Positions 23,854 through 35,500 of a stretch of 64,000 bases of DNA are shown piece after piece. Origin of the DNA: Neckera pumila (Eukaryota > Streptophyta > Bryopsida > Hypnales > Neckeraceae). Every line of letters begins with the position of its first letter. The first letter of the stretch is position 1. The notes beneath the pieces are model-generated. The model had not been told where the DNA came from and did not search any database. It saw nothing but the letters and a program-made list of their open reading frames with translations. The stretch is from NCBI GenBank assembly GCA_963969595.1, contig OZ018411.1:10976501-11040500 (forward strand). Direction: 5' to 3'. The position numbers and the translations under genes are program-made.

Positions 23854-24048
23854 ATGATCTCTGTTCTTCGCAGTTTCCGTCGAGTTGTGGCAATGTTTGA
23901 GGGTTCTCAGAAGGATCTGTTGAGTGCCATTGAAGTCTTTCGCTTGGCTTTTCCTGCCAATGCGGGCAAGGAGATTGCGCTGCTTCTAAAGGTTCTGTAC
24001 AATGAGGAGATTTTGGAGGTTGGGCGCTGTGGGCTAATTAGGTGGTGA
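23854..24048 (+). pseudogene. Fragment resembling the W2 domain of eIF5
   Basis: ATG-started 64-codon frame. Its middle, DLLSAIEVFRLAFPAN then GKEIALLLKVLYNEEILE, follows the pattern of the C-terminal W2 (eIF5/eIF2B-epsilon) domain, in which 'LLKxLYDxDILEE' precedes a conserved W-Y/H pair. Here the similarity stops right after ILE: the frame goes to GRCGLIRW and ends, so the acidic, aromatic C-terminal end of the domain is absent. Local G+C is higher than the flanks (about 23750-24560), consistent with a captured or retro-transposed gene piece. Alternatively it is one exon of a gene whose partners I cannot find. Assignment rests on pattern memory. Confidence 0.35.
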
Positions 24049-24717
24049 TCAGTGTTTCCACATTTGGAGCAATTTTTGCAATTCGGACACCATTCTGCAG
24101 GGAGTTCTAAGTCAGTTACTGCAATTCGATAAAAAAAATAAATCACAGATGGAGGGGAGAGTCGTGGCGATTGAGTGATGCAGGTGCGTGACGAGTGTCG
24201 CAATAGGCGTATGTAGAATTCCAGAGTTGACTGATCAAATTGCACTTGTGTTTCAATCCGAGATGGCGATGGTGAAGCGCGTACATGCAGGCGCAGGGGA
24301 GATCGGTTTGATCCGAGAGGTTGAGTTTTGGAATTCCGATTTGTGAGTTTGAATCGGTGAATCTTTGAGCCTGAGTGAGTCCGCCGAAAACCGCCAAAAA
24401 TTGCAAGAGATTGAATTGGTTCGATCAGAATTATTGCCCGGCTTAGGAGGTCGCAGCAAGCGCGGGGAACGAATTAGGTATTTGGTCGACGCTGAAGTAC
24501 ACACGGCCATAGGGTATGGCGCGGTCATAGGTCAATTATCACGGTCATAGGATCCCAGTCCATTAAATTAAAATATGAGCGGTTATGGGCTTCTCTATAC
24601 CCAAAATTAACTTTATAAAGATTAAAATTGAAATTTTATTCTTGAAATTTGTATAAATTATGTTTTAGTGTGTAAATTTATGTTTTGTATGTTTTAAGAA
24701 CATCTTACCCCGTGGTT

Positions 24718-25050
24718 TTGGACTTGTTGTCCTAAGACTTGTTGTCCAAATCTTAAAGAAGGAGAAAGCTTAGGACCAGAATCTGGTATTAGTCCTAAAC
24801 ACTTTGTACTTCTACACACTGGACTTGTTGACCACTGTGACAAACTTGTTTCAACATTTTGCATATAGGTTCAAAAAGCTCATAGAGAGCAAATACTGGA
24901 TATGTTGACCCTAACATAAAAAGGAATAATTAAAGAATATTTTGTACTATTTTAAAAGTATTATTTTGTATATATGATTAGGTCATAGAGCATGCATAAA
25001 TATAAGACTTGTTGACCAACCTGACTTGTTGACCAGAATTGTTGACATTC
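24718..25050. repeat. Cluster of ACTTGTTG(A/T)CC motifs
   Basis: About eight dispersed near-identical copies of GACTTGTTGACC in 330 bp (24720-24747 twice, 24821, 24843 diverged, 24900 diverged, 25006-25047 three times). Each full copy contains TTGACC, which includes the W-box core TTGAC. May be chance micro-duplication. Confidence 0.7.
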
Positions 25051-25820
25051 CCTTAAAACACTATATAGGACTGTGACGGTCATACCATTGTGTCTGTATT
25101 TATAAGTAATGGACTGCCAACCAAATTGAGAGAACCTAGGAATAAAGGTGGGAAAAGAAAGATAGAAAAGAATAGACAAATGTTTCCCGGTATATTGTTT
25201 GGGTTAATTTACATCTTACTTGTATCTACTTGAAAAAGTGACATTAGATACATATACGATAGACTAAGTTGGCTTATCCTTGGATGAACTCCTATACTAA
25301 AGGTGCTTGTCGAAAAAGTACAGTTTAAGTGGAAAAAGTACCTTACAATAGGGTCCAAAATTTATTTTCTTCTAACTTCCAATTTTATAGTTTCATAGTT
25401 TACAAGGCCAAATGGTTTGAAAAATTTCCCACAAATTTCTATAGTTGTCTAGTTTTAATTGGTATGGTTTAAAGTTTGAAAAATGTTTTTATATGTCACT
25501 TATGCTCATTGCATTAGGAAGTGGTAGTTTTGATAGTCAAGAAACTTTCAAGAGTTAAAACGCTAGGATAAAGTCCTTAGGGTTTATAATACTTTGCAAA
25601 TGAAATGCATTACAAAGACAATATATCCAAATGATGAAAACAGCTCTACCCAAGACCAAAAGCAATCCCCAAATATGAAAAAGAATGCAACCATTGCAAA
25701 GATTGATTTGCAAATGAAAAAAATGAAAAAAATGCTCTCGAATTGCATTATTGGGAAAAAAATTATCGCTGTTGATTGTACCATCCTAAAAGATGATCTT
25801 TGTTGTCAAGATTAGAATTT

Positions 25821-25875
25821 ACAAATATGATACAAATATGATACAAATATGGTACAAATATGATACAAATATGGT
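25821..25875. repeat. 11-bp tandem repeat, five units
   Basis: Five consecutive copies of ACAAATATGRT, alternating between GAT and GGT endings, followed by a degenerate partial unit. Confidence 0.93.
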
Positions 25876-27899
25876 ACATATATTTACAAAATACAATATG
25901 GATATTTATAAAATATGATACATGGAATACAACATATGCAATACATAAGGATAGTGTATCTGGCATATTAGTATGGTAAGATGCACATGCACATGTATTG
26001 CTGCTTGATACAAAATACTAATGCCGACAACATGTACAATATCTTTTATCAATTGCAATCAGAGCAATTTCTCAAAAAATATAAATATGGAGTAGGAGGT
26101 TATAAAAATATTTTACAAGTACAATTAAATAGATCTTTCATTTAACAAGTGAATTAATTGATTGTCAGTGTGCTCAAATGACACAATACAAAAGACATAA
26201 CAATAGATTCATTCCTACTGACATCATAATATAATAAATAACATTATAAAATTGAACTCCTTGCGCCTAGTACAATTTTGGTTGCCCATTATGCATAGGC
26301 CCTCTTATATGGAAACACTTGATGGGTAAACAACCTCAAATCCAAATACAATATTCAATTAGTTTTTTTTGTTCATTTTCTATGAAGTGCCAAAGTGGCT
26401 ATATAAAATGTTATAGTGGTGCTCCAAATTTCAATATTAATCCACATATTGGATAGAACATATCACATTAATATATAGATAAAAAGATAGATAAAAACTC
26501 TAGTTTTCCAAGACACATTAGTACGTATCACATATCCATAATTATGTTTTCATCCACAAGTTGGCGATTCCATCCAGTATTTTTTTCTAATTTGATTTTC
26601 TTTTTTCTTTTTTTTTAGTGCAATCTGGCACTTTAAAGCCCCCCTCCCCAAAGTCTTGGACTCAATTACGATGGGGGAATTTAGGCTGCAACACCATATA
26701 CAACAAGGACTTTGTATTGCATCATTGCAACTCCAAAATCAAACCCAAAGAAATGAAAATGAAAGCACAAAAGATTTTTAAAATCACACCTGAAGCAAGC
26801 TAAGGACCAAAAAAAAAAAAAGCACAAGATGGGGCATATAGAAAAAACATAAAGACTAACAAAGGTGGAACTCCAATGAAACAAGATTTTTGCAATAGAT
26901 TTGGCACTACTATAATCATTTGTAAGCCGTAGCAAGTGGAAATGCATTTTTTTAATTTTAGATCTTGCTCCAAGGCTTTGTTAGCCTAATTGTTGGGTGA
27001 ATTTTAGAATATAAGGCATCCTATATGAACTCAATCAAAAATAATGGATGATACCTATATCGTATATTAGACTATATTCAATATCTTTAACACTACAACT
27101 CAAACTCTCTTTGGGAAGAAATAAATTAAAAATTTTTGGCTCAATTTTCATTTTTTATCCCTTATATTTGAATTCACATATATTTTTAAGACTATGGTGT
27201 CTAGTGCTTCCCGCAAGATTGTGCCACCTATATTTGAATTTTGTATGACAATCTTCATTTACCCAAAATCACCACAAGCTCTTGAAAGCAATTCATGTAG
27301 ATTGAAGAGTTCTTTAAAGCAACCAGTGAAAGTTGGAACATTTCTTGCTAAAGGTGATCATTTATTCCTTAAAGGTTTTGGAAATACAAAGAATGTATTA
27401 AATGTGATAAGACATACATCTTTAGATTGAAAATTTATCAATTGAAATCTTTCCTTTAGGATTTTTTTCATATCGATCTAAAACCTTATCATGTTCAAAT
27501 ATGGCACCATCTATATAGAATATGAGGCCATTTTGCAGCTTCTTAGACATGTATAATGATTTAAATTAGAAGTGTCATGTGTCACTGGATCATCCTCAAC
27601 ATAAATACAAAATTTTGTAACTATTTTATACATCAATTCATTCATTTTATATGTCAAACACAAAAAAAATCACGCTTCAATCCAAATTGGGCTTTCGAAA
27701 CCTTTGAGGGTTAACGGGAGTCTAATGCCATGAGTAAGGTATGTTATGCTTTTGACTTAGAAAGTTTATAGAACATTGCACTAATTTGAAAAAATTATGA
27801 AACAACTAAGATTGGTTTTCTCTCTCGAGGAGGCCAACATTCTTACAAAAAGTCATACTTTAGACCATCCACCCAATAGGAACAAACGTGATGATTTTA

Positions 27900-27990
27900 G
27901 GTGTTTCTACTTGAGCACAAACTTCCATGCACTTGTATTTATGTATTGAGTGCATGGAAATTGTGTTTCTACTTGAGCACAAAATACATA
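27900..27990. repeat. Direct repeats flanking a small hairpin
   Basis: GTGTTTCTACTTGAGCACAA occurs at about 27900-27920 and again at about 27963-27982. Between them TTCCATGCACT and AGTGCATGGAA form an inverted pair. Confidence 0.85.
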
Positions 27991-28150
27991 CAAAAAATTT
28001 CGGAATTCTATTTGAAAGTGTGGAGTAGTTGCAAGAGGAGAATCAAAATTGTTCGATAATAAATTCTTTGGGTGGAGCTTATGGAAAAGGCTAGTTTCTA
28101 AGTCCCAAAGAACTATTTTTAACATTGGCCTTGCACTTTTCAATTGTTTT

Positions 28151-29581
28151 TAATTTAACAAGGCAATATATTCCTAAATTGTAATTTCCCCCTACTCACA
28201 CAGAAGTGAAAGCATCGTGATACTTGACATAACCAATACCAAGTTACCCAACCCCTGTCCAATTCCAACAGACCGGACACATCATCAAAATTCGGTCTTG
28301 GCGATACTAATTTTGCGCCCTCACTAAATAGGATAAATCAGTCTCGTCTGGTCCTCGATCACACAGTCCTCGCCATCCCGCGCGATTCCTCAAACCCACA
28401 CACGGTGCGGCTTAAACCCTCTCACAAATCCATCAACGCCACAAATGCCGCATCTAAACCCTTTCCACTCACAGATCCATCAAAACAATTGTCATCTCAC
28501 AAACACAACAATCACACAATCAGTGCTGCGAAAACAACAACAACAACAACAATCAACAAAAAACAACAAACACAGACGACGACGTCGACGAAGAGCAACA
28601 AGCATGGTTTCATGATTCCTGTGATCGCACATTCCTAAATCTACGAAGACGATGGCGACCATGCAAGGATTGCAAGCATCAAGTATGGTTTCACTATTCC
28701 CGTGATCGCATATCCTCCCATCCACAGTTGCGAAGTTCGAGGCGCTTTCCCGTGTTAGATCCATCCACAAGGCTTTGTCGGGAATGTACCAAGGGCTGCG
28801 ATTGGAGTTCCTGTTTCTATAGCTCCATCTGAAGAGGAGAATTGGAATATTTTAATCCATCGATCCAGCCTCGTGCGTTTGACTAAAACCAACGAGCGCC
28901 AGAGTTGAAGAGGCAGTCGAAGTCGTCGCGGATGACGGTTTCGCCCTTTTTCGAAGCTCATGTTATGCTTTTTCATTTGCCTAAACAATCAGCAGCTGCA
29001 TCTTGTAGTAACGTCCCAACTCCCAAGCTCCAGATCACATACAGACAAACCGAAGGTTTTGTTGTTACAGAGCTCAAGGAGAGCTGGAGAGGTTGGCAGC
29101 ATTTATTACTATTCTCTGTCACTCACTTAACCCACCAACCACTACGTACTGTCGTCACGACTGTCGTCAATTTTGGCATTAACCTTGTGGGTGGATTTAA
29201 TGTTTGGGAGCTCGATTGATCAATAGCGAGCATTACCATATCTTAGGAAGAGACACAAGATGACTGGAGACAGGGGATGCACTTCTTGTTTTTCATGAAA
29301 TTCTTTTCCGAGAGAGACGGAGAGAGTGAGAGAGTAAGTGAGAGAGAGCTAGCTTGCGAATTTATGGTTACGTGTGTGTGGGGTTTAGGTTTCGTGGATT
29401 GGTTCGTGGGCTTCCCATGAATTGGCTGCACCCTAATCTCTGCAGGATTGGGTGCATTTCCTGCGTATTGCAATTGTGAGGTGCTGGTGGATGCTAGATG
29501 CTTGAGTTGGGTCGCTTGAAAGTTGCCATATAGTTGTATTAGAAGGCATTACGGCTTGAGAGTAGGTTTGGGGCTTCCGAG
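28151..29581 (+). promoter_or_regulatory. Upstream/5' UTR region of acetyl-CoA carboxylase
   Basis: G+C rises here compared with the desert to the left, as expected near a gene. It contains a CAA/AAC-rich tract at about 28530-28575, a local duplication (about 35 bp, 28602-28636 and 28681-28716, sharing ATGGTTTCA and CGTGATCGCA/GTGATCGCA) and a GAGAGA-rich tract at 29306-29350, a typical plant 5' UTR/core-promoter feature. Short open frames (for example 28905-29219) show no family motif. The transcription start and any 5' UTR intron cannot be fixed by eye. Confidence 0.45.
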
Positions 29582-32500
29582 ATGGAGGCGAAGGCGGCGA
29601 TGGCGTCGTCTCCCGTGGAAGAGTACTGTTACGCGATGGGCGGGACGGACCCGATCCGCAGCATTTTGATCGCGAACAATGGCATGGCGGCCGTGAAGTT
29701 CATGCGCAGCGTGCGCTCGTGGGCGTACGAGAGCTTCGGCGTGGAGCGGGCCGTGTTGCTCGTGGCTATGGCGACGCCTGAGGACATGCGCATCAATGCC
29801 GAGCACATCCGCATGGCTGATCAGTTCGTGGAAGTGCCGGGGGGGACCAACAACAACAACTACGCCAACGTGCAGCTCATCGTCGAGGTTTGGGACCTTC
29901 CATTCCACAGACTACATGTTTTTGCTCGGCTTTTTGCACAGAGTTTGAAGCCCCTCTTCGCTTGGCAGGGAGGCTAGCTAGATTGCAAACTTGTTCCGGT
30001 TGCTGTGAAGTCCTTGGGCCATGGTTCTCATTCTAAACCAAATTCTATGCAGCTGATCAGTGTCTGCAGTAATTGACTGGATTGCAAGCTTGTGTGGATT
30101 GTGTGGATTGTGTGGATTGTGTGGATTGTGTGGTTTGTGGATTGCACACAACTTTGCAACATGTGACTAGATTGCAAACTCGTGAGGTTAATATGTGACC
30201 CTTGGGCAATGTCTCATATTTCTTAGCGAAATTTGGGTGGTCAATTGCATGCTTGTAATGTCTACATAATTGACTGGATCGCAAGCTTGTGTGGTTTGTA
30301 GTTTGTGTGGTTTGTGGACTGTAAACAAGTTTGCAACATGGGACTAGACTCAAGCTCGTGCGTTAATGTGTGACCCTTGGGCAGTGGTTCATATTTCTTA
30401 GCAAAACTTTGTGTGGTCAGTGGAAGATTGCAAACTTGTGTGCGGCCCCTCATTTAAAGTCAGGTGCTGCCCTGGTTCCAGTGAAAATGTAGGGTGAATC
30501 CAAATGAAGAAAACCGTGGCAAGACTTTTTCTGGCGGTTCAATCACAAACCTGACATAGTGTTGAATTCTAGGATAACTCTGGTATCAGCAGTAATTGAC
30601 TAGATTGCAAACGTGTGGCCTTTTTCTTTTGCAGATTGCAGAGAGAACGGGAGTGCAAGCTGTGTGGCCGGGATGGGGTCATGCATCTGAGAATCCTGAG
30701 CTTCCAGATTCATTGCTAGCACGTGGCATTCTCTTCCTGGGGCCTCCAGCAGCGCCCATGAGCGCTCTTGGCGATAAAATTGGATCCTCGCTTATTGCGC
30801 AGGCAGCGGGTGTGCCCACTCTCGCATGGAGTGGCTCTCATGTAAGGTTTTTTTGGTCAGTTTTTTCTTAAAACGAATTGCTTGGAATAGTTTTACATTC
30901 AGTTTGCAGTACTTACTCAGACAACATGCATTGTCAGAAATTGCTTGGAATAGCATTGTTGCATTCACTTCAGTGAGTATTGAGACGATACACATTGTCA
31001 ACAATTGCTTGAAATGCGGTTTTTGCATCCCGTTCTGTGAGTATTCAGACAACATACGTTGTCAGCAATTGCTTGGGATAGTGTTGTTGCATCCACCTAT
31101 CAGTGAGTATTCAGACACCACACGTTGTCAATACAGGTGTCTGTGCCCTTTGAGGTTTGCCAAGGCATCATTCCGGACGATGTATACAAGAAGGCGTGCG
31201 TTTCCACTACAGAGGAAGCGGTGGCCTCGTGCCAGTCCATTGGTTACCCAGCTATGATCAAGGCCTCTTGGGGAGGTGGAGGTAAAGGAATTCGGAAGGT
31301 GCACAACGATGAAGAAGTGAAGACCTTGTTTAAGCAAGTGCAGGGTGAAGTTCCAGGCTCACCGATCTTCATTATGAAAGTGGCGACGCAGGTTGGTGGT
31401 TCTTGTCACTCACGAATCATGATGCAATTTTTTTTTTTCTGCCCACCGAAAGCAAGCGTTACCTACTAAGCAAGTTACATCTGCTTTTTGGTAGCTAGAA
31501 GAAAGGTATTGAATGAAAAGACTCATATGGACGGACTTCCTTCATTTTTCGTGTGTGTGTTTTCGCTGATGGTTTGAAGTGTCCTGAACCTGACTTTGGT
31601 TTTCTCGTGCTGGATTAACAGAGTCGACATCTTGAGGTTCAGCTGCTCTGTGACAAATTTGGAAATGTAGCAGCTCTGCACAGTCGAGATTGTAGTGTGC
31701 AAAGACGGCACCAAAAGGTAGTTTTCATGCAACTTTTTTTGTGCATCAGTCAATGCTTCCTTTGCGACCTTGTAGTCTCAAGTATATTTTGACAATTGTA
31801 TTATATTGAGAACGTAACTCACCACTGAACCATTGACGAGAGATACTAATCAGTGTAGTAGTTTATCCCTTCGGTCTTATGTTATCCTTAGTCCAATTGG
31901 TGCTTCGCTAAAAATGTGGGAATTAAGTCATTCCACTGTAATTTAATTAAGGTTAACCAAGGTTGGTTTCTTTTGACCGATTCTCGAGGTGTAATGTATT
32001 TTGCCCCAGATTATTGAGGAAGGGCCTATTACGATTGCTCCTCCAGAAACAGTGAGGCGCCTAGAGCAAGGCGCCTGTCGACTTGCTCAGTGTGTCAGCT
32101 ACATTGGAGCTGCAACTGTTGAGTATTTGTACAGTATGGATACCGGAGAATTTTACTTCCTGGAGCTTAACCCTCGTCTCCAGGTAATTCATTTTGGGGC
32201 TCAGAAGAGGGCGTCAACTTCATTACGTAGAAGCACTTGCATTGCCATTCGTACATACCGAGCCCCTCATGCTGTAGAGCTTCCCGGGTTGTGCAGGTAG
32301 AGCACCCTGTCACAGAGTGGATTGCTGAATTTAATTTACCAGCAGCTCAACTCGGTGTTGCCATGGGCATTCCTCTTTGGTGCATGCCTGGTACGTCCTT
32401 CTTCTCCTCTTTACCGCTGTGACAGCTCTAAGGTAGAGGATACCATTTTCTTCCTGCTTTAAGCGTTTTAACCTACCCGTTGGACTGTGATTGTAGATCT

Positions 32501-35500
32501 CTGGAGAGATCACTTTAGGTACCAGAGAAACACTTTCGATCTAATTTTTATCAGTGCGTGTGAATTTCATCTGCAACTTCAAAGTGGAAGGTTGTAGATA
32601 GCTATTGCAGGGCTAGTAAACAACCCCATTTCCATTCAAAAATCAGTGACCATAGACATTTAGCCAAGTCATGCTTACAACCAAATTTCAGATTTCAAAG
32701 TGTAAATTGTGCAACAAATTCAGGAATTTTCATCTCTTGAATTGCATCAGTGAAGCAAAGTAGCTCGCATTGGTGGTTTTCAAGGTCTAGTTAAATGAGT
32801 TTTGATTATCAAGGCATGATCAAATATGATTAAATCTGGTTACATCGGTGTCCTTGATCTGCAGAAATTCGACGCCTCTTTGGACAAGGAGGTGGAAGTC
32901 ACGATTCTTGGAGGAGGGTGGCTAAAGAAGCTGTTCAGTTTGACTTGTCCAAATTTGAGTCCCAGAAACCCAAGGGCCATGTAGTAGCAGTGCGGGTTAC
33001 AAGTGAAGACCCTGACGATGGATTCAAGCCCACTAGTGGCCAAGTTCAGGTATCTTGTCAACCTCTTTTGTTGGTAACTATATCATTCTTCCACCTGGGA
33101 GTTCACACTATTGGTTTGAAGGTTTCTATAAGTGCTAAAATAAAAAGTTCACTTTGGAAGCAAATATTCTGTTGTAGTTACCTCCGCAACATATTTCTGT
33201 TAAAAACAAATGTAGGACCTCGTTTCATCTTTCTATTGGTACTTTTGGTTCCCTTTCGTGAATCGTCTTGAATGGTTTATTTCAATCTTTATAGATAAGG
33301 CAGCAGCCTCTTTTGGTCATTTGGGCACGTAGGGATTAAGCAATATAATGGGTAGTGACTTGAGAGAAAGTACAATTATCTATACCAAACTTGTTTGAAT
33401 GTTGAAAATCGACTGGTGTTCTAACATTTTTGCAGGAGCTCAGCTTTAGGAGTAAACCGAATGTGTGGGCTTACTTTTCAGTCAAGGTATCAAGTGACAC
33501 CTTTCTGTAGCCTGCATAATGCCAGCCCACTGCATAATGCTTTTCTCTGTGTTCAAGATATTTCTGCTATATATACCTGTTAGTTCTGTTCTTAGAAACT
33601 GCTGTATATTAAAACATGTATGTCAACGTTTTGCCACCTTTGAGCATGGGTGATCAGGTTAAGTTTATGCGCTCATGAGACTGTATTGAGTATACGACCT
33701 TTTGAGAGTTTCTTGAGAGGTTTGACTAGAGATGGGCTCCTTGGTCATTCGGACTTGTTTCGATGGCCTTCTGATTTTAAATTAGAGCTTTAGAGTGAAA
33801 ATAATTGGAGGTGATTCACGGTTGCTGTGGTCTGTGGTTTGCTAGTCTGGAGGTGGCATACATGAATTTTCCGATTCCCAATTTGGTAAGTCTATGAAAC
33901 CCAATATACCCCAGTATCAGATTGTTCATCCTAGAGGCTTACCACATTAGAGGAAAGGCAATGGAGTGGAGGCATGTCATTGGTCTATTAGAGCAATTTG
34001 CTTCCATATAGAGGAACGGCCAGAAAGATTGAGGAGTCACTTTCTTCATTTGAACATATATTTCTGGAATCCTATGAAAGAAGAGATGGCATTGAAGAAT
34101 AAATATCCGTCCAGACACTATTGCTTGGAAGTCCATGACATGGGGAAAATGATGAACTTTTATTTAGTATCCATGCCATGTGGATTGGACCTGGCGGAAG
34201 TAGTGCTGCCTGCCTCTGCTGTAGTGTGGTAACACCTGAGATTTTGGGGCCACATTCCACCAAATTATAAGTAGCTGCTGGGATGCAGGCCACGTTTTTG
34301 CTTTTGGAGATACTCGGGCAATGGCCATTGCCAACATGGTGCTGGGGCTCAAGGAGCTTCACATTCGAGGAGAAATTCGCACCAACGTTGACTACAGTGT
34401 TGATATCCTGCATGTAAGTACTGGCATTCAATGTTTTGATTGAATTTCTGGTAATCAAAGTCAAAACAACTCTGTGCATGGCACGGGCATTTACAAAATG
34501 TGGAGCACAGAAAAAAATTGAGTTTAGTATTAATTTTGAGAACATGACCTTGCCTACTATTTTGTGCAGGCACCTGAGTACAGAGACAATAAGATCCACA
34601 CGGGGTGGTTGGATTCCCGCATTGCTATGCGAGTGCGATCTGAACGACCTCCTTGGGAGATTTCTGTTGTGGGTGGTGCTCTATATGTAAGTTGTTTTCA
34701 CTTTTACTGTCCAGATCTTTGACTTAATAAATTGCATAGAATATATGAGTACCCCTACGTTACAGTTAGATTTGTACAAAGTTAATTCAAACTGGAATGC
34801 TAAATTTCTACGTGCCATGTGGCATGTTGCCAAATGGCTGAGAGTGTTTTTGAATCCTATGTGGCACCTCGAATAAATACTGGGCGTTTGAAACTGGTTA
34901 ACAAATGGTACTGGGGAGCTGCAAATTGGCTTTTCTCTATTTCCGAACGAACTCAGTCTGAGCAATGGATGTTGAGGGTGGTTCTTACCAGAAAGCAAGC
35001 AGGCTAATTGCAGCTCGTGTAACAGAATACATTGGCTATTTGGAAAAGGGCCAAATTCCACCCAAGGTGCGTGCATCAACATCCAAATTGCGCTCTTAAG
35101 ACATGGTGCATTTGTTTAATCAAAAAGCTTTTTGTGTTTGATTTCGTTTTAATGATTTTGATTTGTGTTGCAGAATATTTCGCTTGTTAATTTTCAAATC
35201 TCTCTCAACATCGAAGGGATCAAGTACAATGTAACTTGTTTTTTCCCCTTAAGTACACTGATTTGTCCGAATGTTGCGTGCAACATTAATTTACCAAAAT
35301 AACACTATTTTGAATTAGTGCAGTTTGAAATAATACCGTCTTGTAACAATTTCCACACAAATAAATTTTTGTAGGGACACTAATTTTCTAGGTGACGGTA
35401 ATTTCCCCCACTCACTAATAGGAGAAATCAGTGTAGCTTGTGAAGTCCTTTATGGAATGATGTAGAATGTCCTGTTCAGTGCATGCCTATTTTAAAGGGA

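Larger units (their letters stand above)
24049..28150. other. Intergenic DNA, no gene recognised
   Basis: 24060-24560 is G+C-richer but has no convincing coding frame. From 24560 the DNA is AT-rich with short repeats: the ACTTGTTGACC cluster, the 11-bp array at 25821, and the direct repeat/hairpin at 27900. Nothing else supported. Confidence 0.45.

Noticed and set aside
25821..25875. Short regular repeat as a possible CRISPR array
   Set aside because: Units are contiguous 11-mers without spacers, in a plant nuclear sequence; it is a simple minisatellite.
28905..29219. 104-codon plus-strand frame upstream of ACC1
   Set aside because: No recognised motif; it lies in the expected promoter/5' UTR zone and looks like a chance frame.
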